From the NCBI RefSeq assembly GCF_021044885.1, contig NZ_JAJNOD010000001.1, positions 1,922,001-1,986,000 on the forward strand: 64,000 nucleotides of DNA, read 5' to 3'. A program made the position numbers and the translations under genes. Below the pieces are notes generated by a model. The model was not told where the DNA came from. It made no database searches and saw nothing but the letters and a program-made list of their open reading frames with translations. Of the stretch, positions 53,874 to 63,800 are shown piece by piece. How positions within the stretch are numbered: the stretch's first letter is position 1; each line of letters begins with the position of its first letter. Source of the stretch: Microbacterium nymphoidis (GTDB taxonomy: Bacteria > Actinomycetota > Actinomycetes > Actinomycetales > Microbacteriaceae).

Positions 53874-55262
53874 TCAGCCGGCGTCGACGATGGCCTGCAC
53901 GGCGGACTGCGCGTCCGTCAGCAGCTTCGCGATGTCGGCCTTCTCGTCGGTCAGGACGGCCTGCACGATCGGGTCGAGCGCCGCGTACAGCTCCTGGGCC
54001 TTCGCCGCAGGCTCCGGCAGAACCGGCAGCGTGCTGTCGAGGTAGGCCGCGTAGGCGGCACGGTCCACGGTGATCTCGTCCTTGATCCAGCCGAGGTACT
54101 CCTCGTACGCCGCGTCATCGATCAGCGGCAGCTCGGGGGCGCCGACGGGGCGGTTGTCGGCCTTGATCGCCTGCGCTGCCGTGACCGCGGCCTTCTCGTC
54201 CACGTACTTGTTCATCCACTGGAACTCGGTCCACTTCAACGCGGCGGCCAGCTCCTCCGGGGTCGCCTTCGGGTTGAACCACTGGATCGTGCCGCCACCG
54301 AGCGCGCCGAGGCCACTGCTGCTCTGCGGCATCGGGGCGATACCCACATCCTCGCCGGCCATCCCGCGGTTGATGACGAGGTCGCCGTAGATGGAGCCGC
54401 CGTTGATGGTCTGACCGATGTTTCCGGCACCCAGCTCGTTGCGGATGTCGTCCCCGCCGAGCAGGAAGTTCGCTCCGGCGGCGTTGGCCTTCCAGCGCAG
54501 ATCGTGCAGGAACTGCAGCGATGCCGCCATGGCGTCGGTGTCGATGGTGACCTCGGTCTTCTCCCCTTCGGTCTTCTCCACCAGCGAGCCGTTCGCGTAC
54601 GACATCGTGGTCAGCAGCCAGCCGCCCTGGTTTCCCGTGGTGGGGATGATGAAGCCGGTCTTGCCGGTCTTCTCGGTGATCGTCTGCGCGTTCTGCAGGA
54701 TGCCCTCCCAGGAGGTGGGCACCTTGTCGGGGTCCAGGCCCGCCTGCGTGTAGAGCGCGCGGTTGTAGATCAGCGCCATGGAGTACGCCTGACGGACGAC
54801 ACCGTACTGACGACCGTCCTGGGTCACCACATCCTGCAGCGTGGGGTTCAGTTCGCTGAGAATCGAGCCCTTCTCGATGTAGTCCGTGATGTCCGCCGCC
54901 TGACCGCGTTCGATGAGCGCGTTCATATCGGTGAACGGAATGCCGACGGTGGTGGGCGCGGTGCCGCCGACCAGCAGGGGGCCGAAGGTGGAAGCGTCGT
55001 ATCGCGTCTCCTCCGTCTTCACGGTGATGTTCGGGTAGAGATCCTGGAACTTGGCGACCTGGTCATCCAGCGCTTTCAGGGCCGCCTCCTGGTCTGAGGT
55101 GGGCTTCTCGCCGATGGTGATCGTCACAGGTGCCGCTGTGTCGACGGCCGCGGGCTTCTGCGGCTCCCCGGCGGCTTCGCCGGAGCACCCGGTGAGGACG
55201 AGCGCTGCGGTCGTCGCGAATGCGGCGAGCCCCAGTGAACTCCTCGTGCGTGATGTGAGCAT
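53874..55262 (-). CDS. Extracellular solute-binding lipoprotein of the sugar ABC importer
   Basis: 462 residues from ATG 55262. Lipoprotein signal: LGLAAFATTAALVLTGCSG with the lipobox Cys at about residue 26. The body follows the family-1 binding-protein layout (MALIYNRALYTQAGLDPDKVPTSWEGILQNAQTI; NEYLG-like regions). Binds oligosaccharide for the downstream permeases. It follows the mannosidase gene by 64 bp. Confidence 0.92.
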   Translation of the reverse strand: MLTSRTRSSLGLAAFATTAALVLTGCSGEAAGEPQKPAAVDTAAPVTITIGEKPTSDQEAALKALDDQVAKFQDLYPNITVKTEETRYDASTFGPLLVGGTAPTTVGIPFTDMNALIERGQAADITDYIEKGSILSELNPTLQDVVTQDGRQYGVVRQAYSMALIYNRALYTQAGLDPDKVPTSWEGILQNAQTITEKTGKTGFIIPTTGNQGGWLLTTMSYANGSLVEKTEGEKTEVTIDTDAMAASLQFLHDLRWKANAAGANFLLGGDDIRNELGAGNIGQTINGGSIYGDLVINRGMAGEDVGIAPMPQSSSGLGALGGGTIQWFNPKATPEELAAALKWTEFQWMNKYVDEKAAVTAAQAIKADNRPVGAPELPLIDDAAYEEYLGWIKDEITVDRAAYAAYLDSTLPVLPEPAAKAQELYAALDPIVQAVLTDEKADIAKLLTDAQSAVQAIVDAG

Positions 55263-55326
55263 TGCTACTCCTTCGTAGTGATCATGTGGTGCATCAGGGG
55301 TTTCGGCGACGATGATCGTCGCCCTC

Positions 55327-58300
55327 TCAGTGCCGTGCGGTCCCGTCCTTCCGGGCCAGACGGAGGGTGAGAAGCTGGAAGGGACGCAGCGTGAGGCGCG
55401 CTGAGGACTGCTCGAGCACGGTCCCTGCGGGGGCCTCGACATCGCGCTCGAGCAGGTCGACGACGCGCAGGCCGCAAGCGCCGGGGACATCGAAGAGGAT
55501 ATCCGTCGAGGCGCGGGCACCCTCCGACTCGTAGAGGCGGACGATGAGGTCCCCGGAACGGTCCTCGGCGAGCTTGACCGACTCCACGCGAACAGCCGGG
55601 TGGGACACGCTCAGCAGCGGTGCCACGGAGTGATCGCCCCGTACGGTTCTGGCGGGCAGGTTGATCCGGTATCCCTCGTCCACCGCGTCGCGCACTCCGG
55701 CGCCGGGACGGATCGCGACCGTGAACTGCTGCCGGCCCTGGTCCGCTTCCGGGTCCGGGAACACCGGGGCGCGCAGCAGCGACAGGCTGACCGTGGTGGT
55801 GGTGCCGCCATCCGCGCGGGTGTCGCGGCGGACATCATGCCCGTACACGGACTCGTTCGAGATGGCGACGCCGTAACCGGGCTCACCCACGTGGACCCAG
55901 CGGTGCATGGAGATCTCGAACCGCGCCGCATCCCACGAGGTGTTCGTGTGAGTGGGGCGGTAGACGTGCCCGAACTGCGTCTCAGCCGACGTCCGGTCGG
56001 CGTGGATGTCCAGCGGGAACACCAGTTTGAGCAGGTGACGGGTCTCGTGCCAGTCGATGTCGTGGTGGATCTCGACGGCGGCGGCGCCGGTCTCCAGCCG
56101 AAGGGTCTGGGTGAGGTGCGAGTCGCCGGTGCGGTGCTCGATGACGACCGACGCAACGCCGTCCTCCTGTACGGCCCGCACGGAGATCGGCGAGGTGAGG
56201 TCGGTGCTCACGCTGCGATAGTGCTCATCGATGTCCCAGGCGTCCCACTTGTTCGGGATGTCGCGGAAGAGACGCAGCAGGTTTCCGGCGTCGCCGGGTG
56301 CGATCGCCTCACGTCCGGACGCGGCGTCGAAGAGGGAGACGAGGAGCCCCCGTCCATCGATCTCCGCACGCACCACGCCGTTGTCGAGAACGAACCGATC
56401 ATCGACGGCCGTGACCGTCGCGCCCGCGGCGGCCGGCTCCGCCTCACCGATCGCGAGCGCGGCAACGGCATCGTGCACCTGCGGACGGGCGTTGAGGACG
56501 AGCTCGCGCTCCCCCTCGCCCACGAGGGCGCGCACGGAATCGGCGATGGTGCGCTCGGCGACCTCCGCCACGCCGGCGTACATCCGGGCGACGTCCTCGT
56601 ACACCCACGCGATGGAGCATCCGGGCAGGACGTCGTGGAACTGGTTCAGCAGCACATCGTGCCATGCACGCTCCAGCTCGTCGTACGGGTACGCGGTGCC
56701 CTCGCGAACGGCGGCAGTGGCGGCCCACAGCTCCGCTTCCCGCAGCAGATGCTCACTGCGTCGGTTTCCCTGCTTGGTGTGGTGCTGTGAGGTGAGCGTG
56801 CCGCGATGAAGCTCCAGGTACAGCTCCCCGGACCAGACCGGCGGGTCGGGGTACTCCTGCTCCACGCGTTCGAAGAAGCGCTGCGGCGAGTCGATGCTGA
56901 CCTTCGGTGACCCCTCCAGCGAACCGAGTCGTGCAGCGGCGGCGATCATCTCGCGGGTCGGTCCGCCGCCGCCGTCGCCCCATCCGAAGGGGATGAGCGA
57001 GAGCGACGAGGCTCCGGCCTCACGGAAGCTGCGCTCGGCGTGTGCGAGCTCGGCGCCGGAGAGCTCGGAGATGTAGGTGTCGGCAGAGGGGAAGTGCGTG
57101 AGCACCCGGGTGCCGTCGATGCCCTCCCAGAGGAACGTGTGGTGCGGCATCTGGTTGGTCTGATTCCAGGAGATCTTCTGCGTGACGAACCAGGACGATC
57201 CCGATGCGGCCATGATCTGCGGGAAGGCGGCGGAGTAGCCGAACGTGTCCGGGACCCAGACCTCCCGGGTGTCGATGCCGAACTCCTCCAGGAAGAAGCG
57301 CTTGCCCGCGACGAACTGGCGCGCCATCGCCTCACCGCCGGGCATGTTGATGTCGGGTTCCACCCACATCCCGCCGACCGGGATGAACTGGCCGGTGGCG
57401 ACCTTCTCCCGGATGCGCTCGAAGAGCTGCGGATAGGAGTCCTTCATCCACTTCAGCTGCTGCGCTGAGGAGCACGCGAAGCGGAACTCGGGGTGCTCGT
57501 CCATGAGGGTGAGCACGTTGGAGAAGGTGCGCGCGCACTTGCGGATGGTCTCGCGGAAGGGCCACAGCCAGGCGGAGTCGATGTGCGCGTGACCGATGGC
57601 CACGATCTCGTGCGCGCTGGCGTGGGCGGGGCTGGCCAGCACGTCCGCCAGCTCCGCGCGTGCGGCGGCGGCGGTTCCCGCGATGTCGCGAGGATCGGCG
57701 GTGTCCATCATCCGCTCCAGGGCGCGCAGGATGAGGTGGCGGCGCGGAGCCTCCGGACTGAGCTCACGCATGAGTCCGTCGAGCGTCCACACGTCGCGCG
57801 AGAGCTCCCACACGTTCAGATCGAGCAGGCCGACCGCGAACTGCTTCGCGGTGTACAGCGGCTCCGCACCAGCCGTGGCCTTGCTTCCCAGCGGGGTGGG
57901 GAGGAAATCGTACTCACCGGCGACGTCGGGGTTGCCGGCCGCCTCCACATAGAACTCGACCTCACGCCGGCCGTCCCAGGGAAGGTAGGAGGCTCGGGGG
58001 GAGACCGCCTTGATGATCGACCCGTCGGCGCGGTAGCCCAGCCCTTCTGCCTGGAAGCCCGGACGATCGCCGATGAAGCCGAGGTCCACCAGCAGCTCGA
58101 CGGTCGTTCCTGCCGGCAGCTCGCCGTTCGCGTCGAACCAGTCGGCGGGAACCTCTCCCCGCGCGCGGAACCAGACGGTGGACCAGGGACGGCCCCAGCG
58201 GTACGGCAACGAGATCGGCTCGTACGCGCCGCTCAGTGCGTCGGCCGCCGGGATGGGCTCGTCCGCGACCTCGAAGGCCGCCACCTCAAGCGGGTGGGCG

Positions 58301-58380
58301 CGGCGATAGATCGCAGGGGTGAGGAACTCGGCGATGAAACGCTCGAGACGAGCTTCCACGATGAGCCGGTTGTCGTGCAC
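55327..58380 (-). CDS. GH38 alpha-mannosidase
   Basis: 1017 residues from GTG 58380 with AGAGGGAAA upstream. GH38 motifs: AIGHAHIDSAWLWPFRETIRK with the zinc ligands, WVEPDINMPGGEAMARQF, EVWVPDTFGYSAAFPQIM with the candidate nucleophile Asp, and HGGE-like FQDVLPGCSIAWVYED. The C-terminal domains are beta-rich. No signal peptide, so it cuts alpha-mannosides in the cytoplasm. The palindrome AATCAA-G-TTGATT is just upstream. Confidence 0.93.
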   Translation of the reverse strand: MHDNRLIVEARLERFIAEFLTPAIYRRAHPLEVAAFEVADEPIPAADALSGAYEPISLPYRWGRPWSTVWFRARGEVPADWFDANGELPAGTTVELLVDLGFIGDRPGFQAEGLGYRADGSIIKAVSPRASYLPWDGRREVEFYVEAAGNPDVAGEYDFLPTPLGSKATAGAEPLYTAKQFAVGLLDLNVWELSRDVWTLDGLMRELSPEAPRRHLILRALERMMDTADPRDIAGTAAAARAELADVLASPAHASAHEIVAIGHAHIDSAWLWPFRETIRKCARTFSNVLTLMDEHPEFRFACSSAQQLKWMKDSYPQLFERIREKVATGQFIPVGGMWVEPDINMPGGEAMARQFVAGKRFFLEEFGIDTREVWVPDTFGYSAAFPQIMAASGSSWFVTQKISWNQTNQMPHHTFLWEGIDGTRVLTHFPSADTYISELSGAELAHAERSFREAGASSLSLIPFGWGDGGGGPTREMIAAAARLGSLEGSPKVSIDSPQRFFERVEQEYPDPPVWSGELYLELHRGTLTSQHHTKQGNRRSEHLLREAELWAATAAVREGTAYPYDELERAWHDVLLNQFHDVLPGCSIAWVYEDVARMYAGVAEVAERTIADSVRALVGEGERELVLNARPQVHDAVAALAIGEAEPAAAGATVTAVDDRFVLDNGVVRAEIDGRGLLVSLFDAASGREAIAPGDAGNLLRLFRDIPNKWDAWDIDEHYRSVSTDLTSPISVRAVQEDGVASVVIEHRTGDSHLTQTLRLETGAAAVEIHHDIDWHETRHLLKLVFPLDIHADRTSAETQFGHVYRPTHTNTSWDAARFEISMHRWVHVGEPGYGVAISNESVYGHDVRRDTRADGGTTTTVSLSLLRAPVFPDPEADQGRQQFTVAIRPGAGVRDAVDEGYRINLPARTVRGDHSVAPLLSVSHPAVRVESVKLAEDRSGDLIVRLYESEGARASTDILFDVPGACGLRVVDLLERDVEAPAGTVLEQSSARLTLRPFQLLTLRLARKDGTARH

Positions 58381-58423
58381 GGTTTCCCTCTTCGTTGAGA
58401 TGTGGTCGGTGTTCCACACCTTA

Positions 58424-58436
58424 AATCAAGTTGATT
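58424..58436. promoter_or_regulatory. AATCAAGTTGATT palindrome upstream of the mannosidase
   Basis: AATCAA (58424-58429) and TTGATT (58431-58436) are inverted around G, 43 bp upstream of the mannosidase start in an AT-rich stretch. It fits a LacI/ROK-type sugar repressor, but no such gene lies in the window. Confidence 0.55.
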
Positions 58437-58508
58437 GAGTTAGTCAAGCGAGTGCTCATCATGCCCCGCGACGCCGTACGGACGGTGCGTCTCTCCGGGG
58501 AACGGCGG

Positions 58509-60731
58509 TCAGCCGAAGACGCGGATGGATGCCACCATCACGCGCGAGGCACCATTGGTCGCCGTGACGACGAGGCGGAGGGCATCGGCGGATGTACTGG
58601 GGATGTCGTGGACGCGCCGACGGACGCGATTGTCCGCGACCCGGACCACCTCACGCCAGCCGCGCGCGTCTCGCATCTCGACGCGATAGTCGCGGACCAG
58701 CTCGGGCATCACCGGGAACGGCGTGGTGTGGTGATGCAGATTGATGAGGTCCTCATGGACGTCGTCATTGAAGATCAGCTCGATGCGAGCGATGCTCACA
58801 TCGCGGTGCCAATCCAGGCGCAGCCACTCCTGCTCACCGAGCGTCTCGGAGCACCAGAGCTGCGGTCCGGCGAAAGGACGGGCGAGTCCCCCCACTGCTC
58901 TGCGCGCTTCGTATGCCGCGGTCACCGGTTCCGCCCGGAAGCGCGGCGAGCGCCGACGCAGTTCGCGTGCGGACCACTCGTTCGTCTGTGCATCCGCCAT
59001 GACGACCCCGGGCTCGCGGGCAAACAGGCCCAGCACGCCGTAGGGAGGCGTCTCGTCACCCACCACGACGGCGAGGGACGGATTCCGGCGCACCAGCACC
59101 ACCACGTCCTGGGGTCGGTCCGGTGCGAAGTCGCACCGGACCGGCAGCTCGTCGTCGCCGCCCCGGAGGACCACCTCCCGCCGCATGATGAGGTCGACGG
59201 GGATGTGGTTCAGCCCGTTCCTGGTCCCCCACAGCTCGACCACCGCCGTGGTCTCCGACTCGACGTGGACTCCGAGCGTGACGGTGTCCAGCCGCGGATC
59301 CACCGGCAGGAGCAGAGCGAAGTCAACGTCGGCGAGCGGGATTCGCTCCCCCTCCCCCGCACTGGCCAGCTCCCTCGCCGTGGTGGAGGCTGTCACCTCC
59401 GCCGTCAGTGCCAGATCGGCGGGGTCGTCCCATTCGATGCCGAGGACGGACGCGTCCTGACGGATCAGAGTCCGGTGCAGCTCCGCCCGGTGCGATCGCA
59501 CGAGTTCACGCGGGGTCACCCCGTGACGGACCGCGAGCGCCGCTCCGGTCCCCGCAGCCTCGCCGGTCACGGCACAAGTGGCCATCACCCGAGTCGTCCC
59601 GAACGCGACGTGCGTTGCCGAGATGTCGCGGCCGGCCATGAGCATGTTCGACACGTTCACCGAGTAGAGCGAGCGGAAGGGGATCTCATAGAGTCCCGGT
59701 CCGTGCAGGTGCCGCGATCCCGCATCGTCGGAGTACACGCCTCCGGGCGGATGCAGGTCGATGGACCACCCGCCGAAGCCCACGTTGTCGGGGAACCGGG
59801 TCTGTTCAAGGATGTCCTGCTGGGTGAGCACGTGGTCGCCGACGAACCGGCGATACTCCCGCTTCCCGGGGATCGTTCCGACCCATTCCAGCGTGAGGGT
59901 GTCCGCGTCGAACTCACCGGAGTTCTTGATGTGGTCCCAGATCCCGAAGACGACACCCCAGAGCTCGTCTCGGATGGCCTCATTGTCATCGACGGCATTG
60001 CGTTCACCGCCCCATTCGATCCACCAGTAGTCGCACCCGTTCATGGCGGTGTCGATGTGCCGACGGATCGGGATTCCCGCCGCCACGACGTCGCGTGCGA
60101 CGCCCGGAGGGATGAACCGCACGGGGGCGCCGGTGTCCTTCGTATAGAACAGGATGGTGCTGCCGAGCATCCGGCCGTCCGCGGTCTCGGGCGCCCAGTC
60201 CTCGCCATGCGCGGCCCGGTCCTCCCGCCCGCTCATGAAGCGAGCCCCGGCCAGATAGCCGACCAGGCCGTCACCGGTGCAGTCGATGAACACGGGCGAC
60301 TCGAAGCGGATGAGCTTCTCCGATCCGCTCTGCCATCCGGTGACCGAGCGGATCATGCGGCGATCCTCGGGACCGTCCGCGTCCACCTCGTGCACATCGG
60401 TGTTCAGGAAGAGCGTGATGCGCTCCTCGGCGCGCACAGCGTCCAGCAGCACGTGATCCCACAGGATCGGGTTCCCCTCCGGGTTGCGCCATTGGTTCTC
60501 CAGGAACAGCTCGCCCATGATCCCGGTCTCCCGTGCGAACTTCTGAGCGCCGTGCGCGGCGGCACCCACGATCCACACGCGGACCTCACTGGAGGAGTTG
60601 CCGCCCAGGACCGGCCGGTTGTTGATCAGCGCGACGCGCGCACCGTTGCGCGCCGCAGCGATGGCGGCCGCGACGGCCGCGGGGCCGCCGCCGATCACGG
60701 TGACATCGGCGTCATGCGTCAGGCGCTGCAT
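58509..60731 (-). CDS. FAD-dependent oxidoreductase with discoidin-like tail
   Basis: 740 residues from ATG 60731, with GGAGAG upstream; a longer frame to 60836 covers a GC-rich hairpin and is rejected. The N-terminal FAD fold (VTVIGGGPAAVAAAIAAARNG, VLGGNSSSEVRVWIVG) belongs to the FAD_oxidored (PF12831) group. NMLMAGRDISATHVAFGTTRVMATCAVTGEAAG closes the domain. The C-terminal 120 residues (LWCSETLGEQEWLRLDWHRDVSIARIEL) look like an F5/8-type-C domain, usually extracellular, although no signal peptide is present. Probably oxidises a sugar or polyol. Confidence 0.82.
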   Translation of the reverse strand: MQRLTHDADVTVIGGGPAAVAAAIAAARNGARVALINNRPVLGGNSSSEVRVWIVGAAAHGAQKFARETGIMGELFLENQWRNPEGNPILWDHVLLDAVRAEERITLFLNTDVHEVDADGPEDRRMIRSVTGWQSGSEKLIRFESPVFIDCTGDGLVGYLAGARFMSGREDRAAHGEDWAPETADGRMLGSTILFYTKDTGAPVRFIPPGVARDVVAAGIPIRRHIDTAMNGCDYWWIEWGGERNAVDDNEAIRDELWGVVFGIWDHIKNSGEFDADTLTLEWVGTIPGKREYRRFVGDHVLTQQDILEQTRFPDNVGFGGWSIDLHPPGGVYSDDAGSRHLHGPGLYEIPFRSLYSVNVSNMLMAGRDISATHVAFGTTRVMATCAVTGEAAGTGAALAVRHGVTPRELVRSHRAELHRTLIRQDASVLGIEWDDPADLALTAEVTASTTARELASAGEGERIPLADVDFALLLPVDPRLDTVTLGVHVESETTAVVELWGTRNGLNHIPVDLIMRREVVLRGGDDELPVRCDFAPDRPQDVVVLVRRNPSLAVVVGDETPPYGVLGLFAREPGVVMADAQTNEWSARELRRRSPRFRAEPVTAAYEARRAVGGLARPFAGPQLWCSETLGEQEWLRLDWHRDVSIARIELIFNDDVHEDLINLHHHTTPFPVMPELVRDYRVEMRDARGWREVVRVADNRVRRRVHDIPSTSADALRLVVTATNGASRVMVASIRVFG

Positions 60732-60769
60732 GGCTCTCCAGGGTAGTGGGTGGAAGAAGGGGACCGTGC

Positions 60770-60792
60770 GGGGCCCGGGGGTCCCGGGCCCC
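60770..60792. terminator. Very GC-rich hairpin downstream of the right-edge hydrolase
   Basis: GGGGCCCGGG (60770-60779) and CCCGGGCCCC (60783-60792) form a perfect 10-bp stem with a 3-nt loop; further G and C runs follow to 60835. On the minus strand this lies after the hydrolase stop. It lacks a T tract but can end transcription; homopolymers here may hide sequencing errors. Confidence 0.6.
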
Positions 60793-60845
60793 GCCCGGGT
60801 GGGCGGGGGGGGGCGGGGGGGGCCCGGCCCCCCCACGGTTCGGCG

Positions 60846-63800
60846 TCAGCCGACCAACTGCACCGACTTGAACAGCGCCGGGTTCTTCGGGGCGGCGCCG
60901 ACACCCGCACCCCATTCGAGCCATCCGGAGCGTGCGTCAGTCCCGGGCACATTGCCATCGGCGTCATTCACGAGGAACGACAGACCCCACGCACCCGTCG
61001 GAGGCGCATCGAATCCGAGCGCGGACCACGGCACCGACACGTCGTAGGTCGTCGTGCCTGCCGCGTCGTCACGAACGATGTCCGCCACGGCGCCCGGGGT
61101 GAGACCCGCCGCCTGGCCGGTGGGAGCGGTGAACGTGTAGACCACCGGACCGCTCGCGTACAGTGCCGCGGCGATCTCCACACGCTCTCCACCCAGCGTC
61201 GTCGGGAACAGGTCGTACGTGTTGAACTGGATGGAATCCGCCTGCCAGCTCAGCGCGGGATCGGTGCGATCAGCCTGGTGCACGTCATCCGTGATCACCG
61301 CGTGCAGCACGAGCGCGTCATCCGTCGCCGTGAAGCGCAGCGAACCGCCCAGGTCCGCGGTTCCGGTGCGCGTTCCGGTGCGGATCGCATTCCACTTGCC
61401 GAGGGTGTTCAGATCGATCGGGTTCAGCGTCGGCGCGTCGTCCTTCTCGATCGGCGAGAAGCTGAGCGGGCCCGTGTCCGAGCGGGTCAGAGCGCCGGAG
61501 TGCGCCGCGACGGAGTACGTCTGGGTCGCGAACAGCTTCGGGTCCGCGATCGGTACGGAGACGGTGACGGTCTCGCCCGCGGGCACGGTGACCGCATCGG
61601 ACACCGTGCCCGACTGCGTGCCGATCTTCCAGTCGATGTCATCGATGGTGACGTCGGTACCAGCGGCGTTGTTCACGATGCTGACATCCAGCCCATACGT
61701 GTAGCCCTCCGCGCTGGTCTGGATCGAGGGCCGTGCCGAGACGACATACGGATCGACCACGGTCGTCGCGCGACGTGTCTGTGCCACGAGACGGCCCTTC
61801 TTGTCGGTGAGCGTGACCGCCACCTCCCGCTCACCCAGACGCAGGGTGCCGGGGAGGGTGAAGGACGCCGACTTCTCAGAGGCGAGGTTCACCTCCTGCA
61901 CCACGCCAGAGCTCTCGATGGTCAGCGGACCTCCTGTGATGTCGTCACCGGCGGTGACGGTGATCGGCAGATCGGCGCCCTGCACCCACGTCTCAGGCAC
62001 ATCCAGGGTGACCGGACTCGTCGCGGGCGCCACCGTCACCTCACCCTTCACGAACACGGGCGATCCGGTCAGCACGAGCGTCGACACGCCCTTCGGGTAG
62101 GTCGTGGCGCGCCCGAACTGATCGATCAGCGTGAAGCCGTTCTGCGCATCCACGCTGACCGCGTCGGTGCCGGTGCTCCACATCGCGCGCGTCGTCTCCG
62201 TGGCGTTCGCGGTGTCGTAACGCAGGCTGTACGCCGACGCCGAACCGAGATCCTCGCGACCGGTGAGGTGCTTGCCCACCGTCTGACGGATGGCCACCGC
62301 CTGGGACACGAAACCGGGCTTGGGGCTGATCCCGTGGACACCGCCGTAGGTGTAGTTGTCACCCGGGCACTTCCACTGGAAGCACGCCGTGTCATCGGCG
62401 CGGTTGATGAGGCCGAAGCGATCCTCGCGTTCACCCGCGTTGAATCCGTCGTCGTAGAGGTCGTACCAGAGGTACTCGTCCGCCCCGGCGAGCTGCGCGA
62501 GCAGCGGACCGCGAATGGCGTAGTCCGCCTGCTGGGCCTGAGTGGAACCCGCGTTGTGCGTCGGCCAGCCGTTCTCCGTGATGCGCACCGGGATGTTGCG
62601 ATCTCCGTCAGCGGCATCGATCATTGCGGTCAGTTGTTGCAGGTTCGCAAGTTCCGTGGTTGCCTCCGGCGCCGTGCCGGCGCCATTCTGCGCATAGCCG
62701 TAGAAGTTGGTGGCGTAGGTGTCGAGATGGTCGAGACCGCCCTGAGCGATGAAGTCCTGCGCCCAGGCGAGCTGGATGCCCGCCGTGATCGGGGCGATCA
62801 CGTTCGCGTCCGGGTCGGCGGCATGAGCTGCGGCGCGTGCCGGCTTCAGGATCTGCAGGTAGCACGCGGCGGTCAGCCCGCAGGTGCCGTTGTTGAAGCC
62901 GGTGGAGTTGTACTCGTTGAGGATGCCGATGTCGTGCGAGTCGCCCGCTGCACTGTAGTGCGCGGCGGTTGCGCCCACATACGCGGCGAAGGCGGCGATG
63001 GCCTGCGGGCTCGCGGGCGTCCGGTTGTTGTCGTAGAGCGGGCTGGTGAGACCGGCGTTCCACATCACCTGCTGGCCACGATCCGCGAGCGCGCCCACGA
63101 CGCGCACGCCCTCGCTGTCGAAGGAGTAGTTCCCGGCGGTCTTCTCCACCTCACTCCAGGTGGTCTCGATGCGGCTCATGCCATATCCGGCGAGGACCAT
63201 GGCGTCGATGAGCGCGTCGGTGTGCGCGCGCGGCTGGTGTCCGCGATGGATCTGCGTTCCGAAGAAGGCGTCCTCGCCATTCCAGCCTGGCGGCGGGTCA
63301 TCGAGCACGGCCAGGGAGGTGGTCCGCGTCACCGGATATCCGACGTCCGCGGTGACGCTGAGTGTGTAGTAGCCGAACGGCAGGTCGGTGAGATCAATCG
63401 CCCCATCACCATCGGTGACCGTCGTCGTCCCGGTGCGCAGTTGCACATCGTCCGCGTCGCCGAGTCGCCACGTCACTTCATCCGCGGGAGTCGCCACCTG
63501 CACGGAGGCCTCTCCCGTGTGGAAGATCAGGGAGGAGTTCATGATCGCGAGCGAGTCGAGCGCGGCGACCGGCAGATCGCTGAACCGCACGTCGATGCGG
63601 GAGATGCACACGGGTGGAATGGCACCGTCCGCTGCCTGCACCTGGAGCCGGAAGTCGGATCCGTTCGCCCGGTTGGTGAACTTGATGTCGCTCAGCTCGA
63701 ACGAGTGCGTGCGCCAGGTGCCGGTGTCGGTCAACCGGTACAGACTCGAGTTCGCCCAGGCGTTGGTGGTCGAGTTGTAGTTGACCAGCATGTTCGAGGT

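Noticed and set aside
58431..60746. 771-codon frame opposite the FAD oxidoreductase
   Set aside because: Antisense shadow of a clear enzyme gene; no domain.
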